Source: CBDDRG01 sp051306415 (GTDB lineage: Bacteria > Pseudomonadota > Gammaproteobacteria > Pseudomonadales > Porticoccaceae). Taken from it: 10,107 bases of DNA. The position numbers and the translations under genes were made by a program. The stretch spans positions 1-10,107 of the forward strand of contig JBPPNE010000082.1 of assembly GCA_051306415.1 (NCBI GenBank), read 5' to 3'. The notes beneath the pieces are model-generated. The model was not told the DNA's origin, ran no database searches, and saw only the letters and a list, made by a program, of their open reading frames with translations. This document shows positions 1-7,988 of the stretch, in pieces. How positions within the stretch are numbered: the first letter of the stretch is position 1; each line of letters starts with the position of its first letter.

Positions 1-90
1 CCCGCGAAGGCGGGCATCCAGTTTTTGCCCGGAAATCGAGCCGTTGTTGAGGCGCCGGGGCTGGATTCCCGCGGGCGCGGGAATGACGAC
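1..90. repeat. Dispersed palindromic repeat (MITE/REP-like), left end cut by window edge
   Basis: The two ends are imperfect inverted copies: positions 1-21 match the reverse complement of 61-81 at about 17 of 21 bases, ending in atccag / ctggat. Each arm also folds on itself. On the left, cccgc-gaag-gcggg spans 1-14. On the right, attcccgcg and cgcgggaat (65-73 and 76-84) form a perfect 9-bp stem around two bases. The motif 'gtcattcccgc...gcgggaatccag' is a common dispersed intergenic repeat in proteobacteria. The start of the left arm probably lies outside the window. There is no coding capacity; it is most likely a non-autonomous element or a transcript-end hairpin. Confidence 0.7.
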
Positions 91-441
91 GGCTGGTAAA
101 TGTGTCGAAACTTGCGTGCCGTGGTACTAGCTGCTGGTCTTCGCCGGAAAAACAGCATTGGGGATGGGGCGAACCACGGTTTTCCGCTTTCGATTCAGCT
201 TTTGCGCAGAGCTTTCACTTATAGCCCTGCTGACATAGCGCTGCTCACATTTGCGGGGTCATTTCTCCCCCCTCCGAGCTAAATCGAGATAAATGGGCCA
301 AGGAGAGCTGTACAACTACATAACGATGGCGGTTCTGCGGCCAAGACCCAGCACGAGGGATCAGCTCCACAGGGTTCTGTCATCTGCAACAAGAGGGTGG
401 ATGATCCTTCTAGCACTCTCCGCGGCGCAGCAGCCCACCCA
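91..441. other. Non-coding stretch of about 350 bp, no supported gene
   Basis: This lies between the palindromic repeat and the 3' end of pgm. It is visibly less GC-rich than its neighbours. Short reading frames exist (for example 100-282 plus), but their products match nothing I recognise and they lack convincing ribosome binding sites. I found no clear intrinsic terminator for pgm here. It could be ordinary intergenic DNA or the eroded remains of a lost gene. Confidence 0.5.
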
Positions 442-2073
442 TCAGGTAATGACGCTCGGCGCGCTGCGCCCGGTGCGGGACTGGATGCCCGCCACTTCAT
501 CGGCGAATTCAATGAGATCGGCCAGGGCTGTTTGCGCGTCCTGGTCGAACCGGTCGGGGTTGGCTTCGAAGCGCTCGAAGTAGACCCGCAGTGTCGCGCC
601 CTCGGTGCCGGTGCCGGACAGCCGGAAAATAATGCGCGCGCCGTCGTCGAACAGGATGCGCAGACCCTGGCTCAGCGTGATGCTGCCATCGACCGGATCG
701 GTGTAGCTGAAATCGTCGGCGTGGCGAATAACGCCGGCGTTAGGGTGGGTACCGGGCAAACCGGGCAGCGCGGCCTTGAGGTCGTCCATCAGTGCTTTGG
801 CGGCAGCCGCGTCGACGCCCTCGTAATCGTGGCGGGAATAGAAATCGCGGCCGTGGTCGCGCCAGTGCTGGCGCAGGATCTCGGCCACGGGTTCACGTCG
901 CGCGGCAAGAATATTGAGCCAGAACAGCACCGCCCACAGGCCATCTTTCTCGCGCACATGATTCGAGCTGGTGCCGAAACTCTCCTCGCCGCAAATGGTG
1001 ATCAGCCCGGCGTCGAGCAAATTGCCGAAAAACTTCCAGCCGGTCGGGGTTTCGTAGCAGGGAATCCCGAGCCGCCCGGCGACGCGGTCGAGCGCCTGGC
1101 TGGTGGGCATGGAGCGGGCAACACCGGCAAGGCCGCCGTGGTAGCCGGGAACATGGGTCGCATTGGCGGCGATCACCGCGACGCTGTCCGATGGATTGAC
1201 GAAACAATGGCGGCCGAGAATCATGTTGCGGTCGCCGTCGCCGTCGCAGGCGGCGCCCAGCTCCGGCGCGTTCGCGGCGGCCATGATCCGCAGCAGCTCC
1301 TCGGCGTGAGTCAGGTTGGGGTCGGGATGAACGCCACCGAAATCCGGCAGCGGCTGGCCGTTGATGACGGTGCCCGCGGGCGCACCCAGGCGACGCTCCA
1401 GAATCTCTTTCGCATAGGGCCCGGTCACCGCGTTCATCGCATCGAAACACAGCCGAAAGCCGCTGGCGAACAATTCACGCATGGCGGTGAAATCGAACAG
1501 GCTTGCCATCAGGTCGGCGTAGTCAGCGACCGGATCGATCACCTCCACCCGCATTCCCTCCACCTCGAACTGGCCAGACTGGCCGAGATCAAACGCGGGA
1601 AGATCGGCGATGCGATACTCGCTGAGCGCGCGGCTGCGGGCATAGATCGCCTCGGTGACGGCTTCCGGCGCCGGGCCACCGTTCGCAATGTTCGCCTTGA
1701 TGCCGAAATCGCCGTCCGGGCCGCCGGGATTGTGGCTCGCCGACAGCACGAGACCACCCGCCGCGCCATACTTGCGGATCACGCAGGAGGCTGCGGGCGT
1801 CGATAGTATGCCGCCCCGCCCCGCCAATACGCGGCCAATGCCATTGGCCGCGGCCATGGCGAGGATGACGCCAATGGCGTGGTCGTTGAGAAAGCGGCCA
1901 TCGCCACCGAGCACCAGCGTTTGCCCGCGTAGCTCCGGCCAGCTATCAAAAATGGCCTGGACAAAGTTTTCCAGATAGTGCGGCTGCTGGAAAACCGCGA
2001 CCTTCTTGCGCAGCCCGGAAGTGCCGGGACGCTGGTCGCTGAAGGGCGTGGTGGAAACAAGTCGAAGCGTCAT
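442..2073 (-). CDS. pgm: Phosphoglucomutase (alpha-D-glucose-1,6-bisphosphate dependent)
   Basis: Cytoplasmic enzyme interconverting glucose 1-phosphate and glucose 6-phosphate, linking glycolysis to glycogen and surface polysaccharide synthesis. The 543-residue product shows all four active-site elements of the phosphohexomutase superfamily in order: TSGLRKK (18-24); the phosphoserine loop SASHNPGG (111-118, catalytic Ser113); the metal loop DGDGDRN (277-283); the sugar loop GEESFG (362-367); and the phosphate-binding RLSGTGT (484-490). Its length and its C-terminal SVIT match the long PGM1-type subfamily rather than the roughly 460-residue AlgC/ManB type, so glucose is the likely substrate. 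The ATG at 2073 is preceded by AGGA seven bases upstream. It is transcribed alone, divergently from tamA. The gene appears intact. Confidence 0.95.
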   Translation of the reverse strand: MTLRLVSTTPFSDQRPGTSGLRKKVAVFQQPHYLENFVQAIFDSWPELRGQTLVLGGDGRFLNDHAIGVILAMAAANGIGRVLAGRGGILSTPAASCVIRKYGAAGGLVLSASHNPGGPDGDFGIKANIANGGPAPEAVTEAIYARSRALSEYRIADLPAFDLGQSGQFEVEGMRVEVIDPVADYADLMASLFDFTAMRELFASGFRLCFDAMNAVTGPYAKEILERRLGAPAGTVINGQPLPDFGGVHPDPNLTHAEELLRIMAAANAPELGAACDGDGDRNMILGRHCFVNPSDSVAVIAANATHVPGYHGGLAGVARSMPTSQALDRVAGRLGIPCYETPTGWKFFGNLLDAGLITICGEESFGTSSNHVREKDGLWAVLFWLNILAARREPVAEILRQHWRDHGRDFYSRHDYEGVDAAAAKALMDDLKAALPGLPGTHPNAGVIRHADDFSYTDPVDGSITLSQGLRILFDDGARIIFRLSGTGTEGATLRVYFERFEANPDRFDQDAQTALADLIEFADEVAGIQSRTGRSAPSVIT

Positions 2074-2080
2074 GCTGTCA

Positions 2081-2084
2081 TCCT
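2081..2084 (-). promoter_or_regulatory. Ribosome binding site of pgm
   Basis: On the minus strand AGGA sits seven bases before the ATG at 2073-2071, a normal Shine-Dalgarno placement that fixes the pgm start. Confidence 0.6.
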
Positions 2085-2136
2085 GTGAGTGGTTACCGTT
2101 TGCTCATATCCGGGGGTGTCGTCGTGGGGCGCCTAG

Positions 2137-2142
2137 TTTATA
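2137..2142 (-). promoter_or_regulatory. Possible -10 box for pgm
   Basis: The minus strand reads TATAAA here, five of six matches to the sigma-70 -10 consensus, about 65 bp upstream of the pgm ATG. No good -35 box lies 16-18 bp further upstream, so either an activator helps or the match is chance. Confidence 0.3.
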
Positions 2143-2184
2143 CCCGATCTCGATGCCCGGATTCGTCGCACCCACCTCGGAAGA

Positions 2185-2210
2185 GCACTGCATAATGGCA
2201 AGCGCAGTGC
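2185..2210. promoter_or_regulatory. Inverted repeat in pgm/tamA divergent region, possible operator
   Basis: GCACTGC (2185-2191) and GCAGTGC (2204-2210) are perfect 7-bp inverted copies separated by 12 bases. Each copy is followed by ATAA, so the two are also near-identical direct repeats 19 bp apart (GCACTGCATAA and GCAGTGCATAA), about two helical turns. The site lies about 17 bp upstream of the predicted tamA -35 box and upstream of the possible pgm -10, as expected for a regulator binding site. The protein that would bind is unknown. Confidence 0.35.
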
Positions 2211-2226
2211 ATAAACCCCGCGGCTA

Positions 2227-2256
2227 TTGACGAATTTTACTGCCATCAGGTCTACT
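2227..2256 (+). promoter_or_regulatory. Predicted sigma-70 promoter for tamA-tamB
   Basis: TTGACG (2227-2232, five of six matches) and TCTACT (2251-2256, four of six) are 18 bp apart. This would start transcription near 2263, about 150 bp upstream of the tamA ATG. The TTG of this -35 box is also the first possible start codon of the open tamA frame, so the promoter argues against translation beginning there. Confidence 0.45.
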
Positions 2257-2415
2257 GCCTGGCCGCCCGCTCGCCATACCACATCTGTCTGGTACGCTTA
2301 CCCCGGAGAATGTGCCCGAGGATATTCCGATGACATTGCCCGCTCAACGCCACGCTACCCGAGTTCAACTCCCCCGAGCCCTGAGCGCTCACGTCCGGAT
2401 CAGCGGAAACACCTG

Positions 2416-4185
2416 ATGCGGCGATTGCTACCGCTACGCTGGAGCTTCTCGCTCGCACTGATTGTCGCAACCGTCACCCTGTCAGCGCAGGCGGTTGACC
2501 CCCCAACCACCACCACTCTGAACGTATCCTTGACGGGCATAGCCGGCAAAGAGCTGGACAATGTGCGCGCTCATATCGACATCTGGCAGCAGCGCAGCAG
2601 AACCGATCTCAAGGAAGCCCATATCAAAAAGCTGCATCGGCTGGCAACGGCACAAATCGAGACTGCGCTGCAACCCTTTGGCTACTACCGGCCGAAAATC
2701 GACGCTCAGCTGGACGGCGCCGACACCCAGTGGCGGGCGAATTACGCCATTGATCCCGGCAAGCCGGTCCCCGTTGCCACCGTCGATATCCAGCTGACCG
2801 GAGCCGGTGCGCAAGATCTCAAACTATCCAGCCTCGCCAGACAAACGGAGATCCGTGTCGGCGATCCACTGGATCATCAGAAGTACGAGGCGCTAAAAGC
2901 ACGCCTGCTGGCAAAGGCCCTCGCCCTTGGCTATCTCAATGCCGGGTACCAGCTCAATCAAATGACCGTTGACCTTGACCAATACCAGGCGGTGGTCGCA
3001 CTGCATCTGGACACTGGCAATCTCTATCGCGTTGGTGACGTCAGGTTCGAGCAAACCGGAGCGACTCGATTGGGCGACAAGCTGCTGCGCCGCTTTATTA
3101 CCTTCGCCCCCGGCGATCCCCTCACCAACGAGCTAACACTCAGCCTGCAGACGGCGCTCACCAATAGCGGCTTTTTCAAAACGGTGGAAATTGTTCCGCA
3201 GAAGAACCAGGTAGAAAACCAACGGTTGCCCCTGCTGGTAAAACTGGGCACGGTGAGCCGTAGCAAATACCGCTTTGGCGCGGGCTTCGGTACCGATACC
3301 GGGCCACGTGGCTCTGTCGCCCACGATCGCCTGGTCAATAAGCGTGGCCATAAGCTCTCCGTTACGGCGCTAGCGGCGCAGAAAGACCGCTCCGCGGAAG
3401 TCAGCTACACGATTCCGTTACAAAACCCGATAGACGACAGCCTGGTGTTTTCCAGCGGCGTCTCAGAACTGGACACCGATAGCTGGGAAAGCCGCGAGCT
3501 CCATGGCGGAATTGCCCACACCCAATTGCGCTGCGGTTGGCGGGAAACCCTCGGCATCACCGCGGAATACGAGGATTACAAGATCGCCGATATTCGCAGC
3601 ACCTCAATACTGCTGTTTCCCGGCGCAAGTTGGATGCGAACCATCAGCGACCACCCCTTGTTTCCCAGCCACGGCTGGCGCCTTAGCCTCAATTTGCTGG
3701 GTTCAGCAAAGAGTCTCGGCTCCGACGCTACCTTTGGACAGGCCCGCATTGATGGCAAATGGCTGACGACTTACGCAACGCGCAATCGCCTGATCGCGCG
3801 CGGCGCCCTTGGCGCGACCATGACATCCTCGTTCACGCAATTGCCGCCCTCCAAACGCTTCTTTGCCGGTGGCGACAACAGCGTGCGCGGCTACGATTTC
3901 GAGGCGTTGGGCGCCACTGACAGCAGCGGCAATGTCATCGGTGGCCGCTATCTCATTGCCGGCAGCCTCGAATACGAACGGTTGCTAACTGACAACTGGG
4001 GCGCCGCGGTGTTCTACGACGCCGGCAATGCGTTTAACAGCCTCGATGAATCCCTTAACAAAGCGATCGGTATCGGTGCGCGTTGGCGCACGCCCATCGG
4101 CCTGGTTCGCGTCGATATTGCCCGCCCGCTGAACGACGCCGACAGCGCCTATCGGCTGCATCTGGTGATCGGGCCCGCGTTGTGA
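2416..4185 (+). CDS. tamA: Outer-membrane assembly protein TamA (BamA/Omp85 family)
   Basis: TamA is the outer-membrane subunit of the translocation and assembly module, which with TamB assists insertion of outer-membrane proteins such as autotransporters and has also been linked to phospholipid transport. From the ATG at 2416 the product is 589 residues, close to E. coli TamA. It begins with a signal peptide (about 1-26, cleavage after AQA). Three POTRA-like domains follow (roughly 34-115, 120-198 and 202-278), then a 16-strand-type barrel (about 283-589). The Omp85 loop-6 motif is present as VRGY (490-493), and the C-terminus GPAL resembles the GPEL of E. coli TamA. The frame is open back to a TTG at 2227, but that adds 63 residues with no signal peptide character and overlaps the predicted promoter. 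The ribosome site before 2416 is weak (GCGGAAA). The gene looks intact and overlaps tamB. Confidence 0.92.
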   Translation: MRRLLPLRWSFSLALIVATVTLSAQAVDPPTTTTLNVSLTGIAGKELDNVRAHIDIWQQRSRTDLKEAHIKKLHRLATAQIETALQPFGYYRPKIDAQLDGADTQWRANYAIDPGKPVPVATVDIQLTGAGAQDLKLSSLARQTEIRVGDPLDHQKYEALKARLLAKALALGYLNAGYQLNQMTVDLDQYQAVVALHLDTGNLYRVGDVRFEQTGATRLGDKLLRRFITFAPGDPLTNELTLSLQTALTNSGFFKTVEIVPQKNQVENQRLPLLVKLGTVSRSKYRFGAGFGTDTGPRGSVAHDRLVNKRGHKLSVTALAAQKDRSAEVSYTIPLQNPIDDSLVFSSGVSELDTDSWESRELHGGIAHTQLRCGWRETLGITAEYEDYKIADIRSTSILLFPGASWMRTISDHPLFPSHGWRLSLNLLGSAKSLGSDATFGQARIDGKWLTTYATRNRLIARGALGATMTSSFTQLPPSKRFFAGGDNSVRGYDFEALGATDSSGNVIGGRYLIAGSLEYERLLTDNWGAAVFYDAGNAFNSLDESLNKAIGIGARWRTPIGLVRVDIARPLNDADSAYRLHLVIGPAL

Positions 4186-7100
4186 AGACACGCGCTATCA
4201 AAATGGGCGCACGCGCGATGGTGGTGGTGACCATCGCGCTGTCATCCGTGCTCACTCTTGCGATTGCGGGCTTGCTGGCGCTGGCGTTCAGCCATAGCGG
4301 CCTGCGTCTGGCGTACGACCTGGCACGTCGCCATGTTCCGGGCGATCTGGTGGCCGAGGCTCTCGATGGCACTCTGGCGGGGCCGTTGCGGATCGGCGAG
4401 CTGCGATATCGCAATGACGCTGTCGATCTGCGCATGGTGGGCGCCGACTTCAACTGGACTATCGAACAGGGCACCCTCCATCTCTCATTCGATGCCGACG
4501 CTGTCGAGATCACGCCAGTCGACCAACCAGTCCAACCGCATCGGCAAAAACGGGTTCTGCCCGCGCTATCGCTACCCTTCCCGGTACGGCTGGCCCACCT
4601 CGCTGTGCGCGATCTCCGGATCGGTGGCACAACAACGGGCATCGCTATTGAAGGTTCGGCGGCAATCGCCCATAGCCTGCTGCAAATCGAGTCGCTCGCC
4701 GTCGCCGCTGGCGACTATCGCGTGCAGGCGAGCGGTTGGCTGGAGACCCGCGACGATTATCCGCTCGACCTGCAACTCAAAGAATCCATCACCTTGCCCC
4801 AAGGCCAGATAGTGACTGGCACTACCCGTCTCACCGGCTCCTCCACGCAATTACAGGTCGAACAGCGTGTCGCCGGCGCGATCCAAGGCCACTTCGAGGG
4901 GGCGGTTGCCAACCTCACCAGCGAACTGCGATGGCAGATTCAAGGGGAACTGGAGCCCACGCCGCTGGCACCTTTCAATGCCGATCTGCGAACTCTGGTG
5001 GTGAGTGGCACATTTAGTGGCGAAGGTGGCGTGGATGCCTTGTCCACAACCCTGTCCTACCACGTCAGTGGTGTCCGCCTGAAGAACGAAGGCGGCGGCG
5101 ATACTGCGCTCGGCGACATCGAAGGCGATCTGGAAGCAAGCCTCGCCGAGCGCATGCTGTCTGTGAAACGTTTGCAGCTCCGTCATCCGGATAGCGGAAC
5201 TGCGGTATCGGGTACTGGCAGCTTCAATCTCGATACTCGGGCCCTGGTACTCAGCGCCGATTGGAAAGGCGAGCGGATTCCACGCATGGATGGCGCAGCG
5301 CCCTTGCCACTCGCGACCGCGGGCACCGTCAACGGCCGCGGCACCATCGATGACTACGCCTTTGACGGCCATAGCAAGCTCGCAATGCCGGGGTATCCGC
5401 AGGCTGACGTCAGTCTGGCGGGCACCGGCACGCGCAACGGCGTGTCGATTGCCAATTTGCAGTTCATCGCCGGTACCGGCAAAGCCGAAGCGAACGGTAC
5501 GGTCGCCTGGGCGCCGCAGCTCCAGGGTGACCTCAACATCAAGGTCACCGATTTCGATCCCAGCCTGTTGCTGCCCGATTGGCCCGGCGCACTGAGCGCC
5601 GAGGCCCGGTTAAATGGCGCACTGGCCAACCATCACCCGACGGCGTCGCTATCGCTGCGAAAACTGAGCGGGAAGTTGCGCGGTTTCCCACTGTCCGCCC
5701 AGGGCGCCACCCACATTGCCGGAGATAACGTCGAGATCAAGGATTTCTACTTGGTGTCGGGATCATCGCGAGCGTCTATCACCGGCAGTATCAAAGATCG
5801 CTGGAATCTCCAGTTCGCCATCGACTCCGACAATCTCGCGGAACTGTTACCGCACGCTGGCGGCAGTCTCGCAGGCCAAGGCGCCATCAGCGGTCCACGC
5901 CAACATCCCCTCGCGGCGATCGATCTCGATGCCGCACAGCTGCACTACTTCGACGACCGGGCCGACAGCCTGAAGCTCACGGCGAATCTGGATACCGCGG
6001 CAGCGGGCAACATCAAAATAAACGCCGCAACAGTCGCCTTAAGCATTGCCGGGCAGACCTGGCGCAACGTCGCAGTCAGCGTCGACGGCAAAATGAAGCA
6101 GCACCGGGTGACCGCTAAAGCCACCCGTGAGGACTTGTCCCTGGAAATCGCGGCGCAAGGCAGCCTGGATCAGCACTATCTTTGGAACGGCACCCTCACT
6201 CAAGCGCAGCTAAGCGAACCGGCACTCGGCAAATGGCGATTGCGCGCCCCGGCTCCACTCGCGATGGGCCGAGCGCGCGCCGACCTCCAGTCCTTTTGCC
6301 TGCAACAGGCCGACGCTGCAAAAGCCGCGAGCCTGTGCGCCGACGGCTCGTTGCGAGATGGCAACTGGCGCGGATCCGCAATTGCCACCGAACTGCCCTT
6401 GGCACTGTTCGAGCCGTTTTGGTCGGACAAGCTCTCGGTGTCCGGCACGCTATCCGGCCATGCCGCGGTCAAAGGCTCCACCAAGGGTCTGACCAGCGGC
6501 AACGGCAGTCTGGTCACCACGGCGGGCACCATCAGCCTTGGCGCCGAGGCAACCACGGTCAACTATGCGCCAGGCTCAGTGAAATTCGTCCTCAACGAAC
6601 ACGGTCTCGACGCCGCCATCGACTGGCGCTTCGTCAATGCCGGCACGATCCAGGGTAACGTCCGATTACCCGGCTGGCGGGGTGAAGATGGCTACCGCGC
6701 GCAACAGGCTGTCGATGGGCGACTTCATCTGAACACCACCGCGCTTCCGCTGGTCAATGTCGTCAGCGCTGATCTCACGAACATCAACGGCACCATCAAC
6801 AGCGATCTACAAATCGCGGGCACCCTGGGCGCGCCGCAGATCAGCGGTCAGGCAACACTCGAGAATGGCAGCGCCGAACTCCCCGAGTTTGGCGTCAAGC
6901 TGACGAATATCCAGCTCGCGCTCGCGGCTGCGCCGAACCGCGAGATCGACATTCAGGGCTCGCTGCGCTCGGGCGAAGGTGAACTGCGATTCAATGGTGG
7001 CATGCGCGCCGACCCGGCGGCGGGCTGGCCTCTCCACCTGACTGCAACGGGTAGCAACTTGCGGATCGTCGATACGCGGGAGGCAACTGCGATCGCGTCA

Positions 7101-7988
7101 CCTCAACTCACCGTGAAAACCGCCGGCAATCGGCTCGACCTGAACGGCGAGATCAGGATTCCGCAGGCGCGACTCACACCGCGCAAGATTCCCGCAGACG
7201 CCGTCAAGGTATCCCGCGATGTCACCATCGTCTCTCGCGAAAACGCTGCATTGACGCCGGCGGACACGCCGCTAGACATCCATTCCAAGGTGCGCATCAT
7301 CCTCGGCGACCAGGTGCAGTTTGATGGTCTTGGCCTCAGAGGTCGATTCGACGGCGAGCTGGTGATGGTCGATGAGCCCGGCAAACCCAGCCGTGGCAAC
7401 GGCTCACTCAGCATCCACGATGGCGTCTATCAAGCCTACGGCCAGAACCTGCACATCAGCCAGGGGCGTTTGCTGTTCGCGGGCCCCGCCGACGACCCCG
7501 GCCTCGATGTCCGTGCCACGCGCACGGTCGGCACCGTCATCGCCGGCATCAATGCGACCGGCACGGTGCGCAATCCCCAGCTCAAACTGTTTTCGACGCC
7601 CGCGATGTCGGACTCCGATGCACTCGCCTATCTGTTGCTCGGCCGCCCACTCAATCAGGCATCGGGTTCCGATGGCGGCATGCTGATGGCGGCCGCCAGC
7701 GGCATGGGCCTGGGCAAGGGTGAAGAAATCGCACAGTCCATCGGCCGCTCCCTCGGCCTCGCGGAAGTTCGCATCGACACCAGCGGCGACACTAACGGCG
7801 ACACCAGCGCGGCCGGCCTCGTGATCGGGCGCTATCTGTCGCCAAAACTGTATGTGCGCTACCTGGCCGGCCTGTTCGGCGCCGCCGGCGTACTGCAACT
7901 GCGTTATCAGCTTTACCCCAATATCGAGGTGCAAACCGAAAGCGGCATCCGCGCCAGCGCGGACCTGTTCTACAGTATCGAGCGCTAG
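4182..7988 (+). CDS. tamB: Translocation and assembly module protein TamB (AsmA-like, DUF490)
   Basis: TamB is anchored in the inner membrane and spans the periplasm as a long beta-taco to meet TamA; related AsmA-like proteins are thought to carry lipids. From the GTG at 4182 the product is 1268 residues, near the family length. An N-terminal signal anchor (about residues 12-36, hydrophobic VVVTIALSS...GLLALAF) follows a basic start. A long body of repetitive beta-strand sequence rich in G, A, L, N and D comes next. The C-terminal TamB domain covers roughly the last 400 residues and includes the family's LLLGRP stretch (1151-1156) and an end in LFYSIER. The GTG overlaps the tamA stop as GTGA, which implies translational coupling; ATGs at 4203 and 4218 are alternatives. 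A longer start at 4083 would run 100 bp into tamA and is unlikely. I see no intrinsic terminator after the TAG. Confidence 0.93.
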   Translation: MKTRAIKMGARAMVVVTIALSSVLTLAIAGLLALAFSHSGLRLAYDLARRHVPGDLVAEALDGTLAGPLRIGELRYRNDAVDLRMVGADFNWTIEQGTLHLSFDADAVEITPVDQPVQPHRQKRVLPALSLPFPVRLAHLAVRDLRIGGTTTGIAIEGSAAIAHSLLQIESLAVAAGDYRVQASGWLETRDDYPLDLQLKESITLPQGQIVTGTTRLTGSSTQLQVEQRVAGAIQGHFEGAVANLTSELRWQIQGELEPTPLAPFNADLRTLVVSGTFSGEGGVDALSTTLSYHVSGVRLKNEGGGDTALGDIEGDLEASLAERMLSVKRLQLRHPDSGTAVSGTGSFNLDTRALVLSADWKGERIPRMDGAAPLPLATAGTVNGRGTIDDYAFDGHSKLAMPGYPQADVSLAGTGTRNGVSIANLQFIAGTGKAEANGTVAWAPQLQGDLNIKVTDFDPSLLLPDWPGALSAEARLNGALANHHPTASLSLRKLSGKLRGFPLSAQGATHIAGDNVEIKDFYLVSGSSRASITGSIKDRWNLQFAIDSDNLAELLPHAGGSLAGQGAISGPRQHPLAAIDLDAAQLHYFDDRADSLKLTANLDTAAAGNIKINAATVALSIAGQTWRNVAVSVDGKMKQHRVTAKATREDLSLEIAAQGSLDQHYLWNGTLTQAQLSEPALGKWRLRAPAPLAMGRARADLQSFCLQQADAAKAASLCADGSLRDGNWRGSAIATELPLALFEPFWSDKLSVSGTLSGHAAVKGSTKGLTSGNGSLVTTAGTISLGAEATTVNYAPGSVKFVLNEHGLDAAIDWRFVNAGTIQGNVRLPGWRGEDGYRAQQAVDGRLHLNTTALPLVNVVSADLTNINGTINSDLQIAGTLGAPQISGQATLENGSAELPEFGVKLTNIQLALAAAPNREIDIQGSLRSGEGELRFNGGMRADPAAGWPLHLTATGSNLRIVDTREATAIASPQLTVKTAGNRLDLNGEIRIPQARLTPRKIPADAVKVSRDVTIVSRENAALTPADTPLDIHSKVRIILGDQVQFDGLGLRGRFDGELVMVDEPGKPSRGNGSLSIHDGVYQAYGQNLHISQGRLLFAGPADDPGLDVRATRTVGTVIAGINATGTVRNPQLKLFSTPAMSDSDALAYLLLGRPLNQASGSDGGMLMAAASGMGLGKGEEIAQSIGRSLGLAEVRIDTSGDTNGDTSAAGLVIGRYLSPKLYVRYLAGLFGAAGVLQLRYQLYPNIEVQTESGIRASADLFYSIER

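Noticed and set aside
100..282. 60-codon open frame in the left intergenic region
   Set aside because: It has no convincing ribosome binding site, no recognisable domain and a composition unlike the neighbouring genes.
397..1806. A 469-codon open frame on the plus strand antisense to pgm
   Set aside because: The opposite strand encodes a complete phosphoglucomutase with all four active-site motifs; the antisense frame is a high-GC codon-bias shadow with no recognisable domain.
4083..4181. Longer tamB start at 4083
   Set aside because: It would overlap the tamA barrel-coding end by about 100 bp and place a charged, non-hydrophobic extension before the signal anchor; the GTG at 4182 gives the family length.
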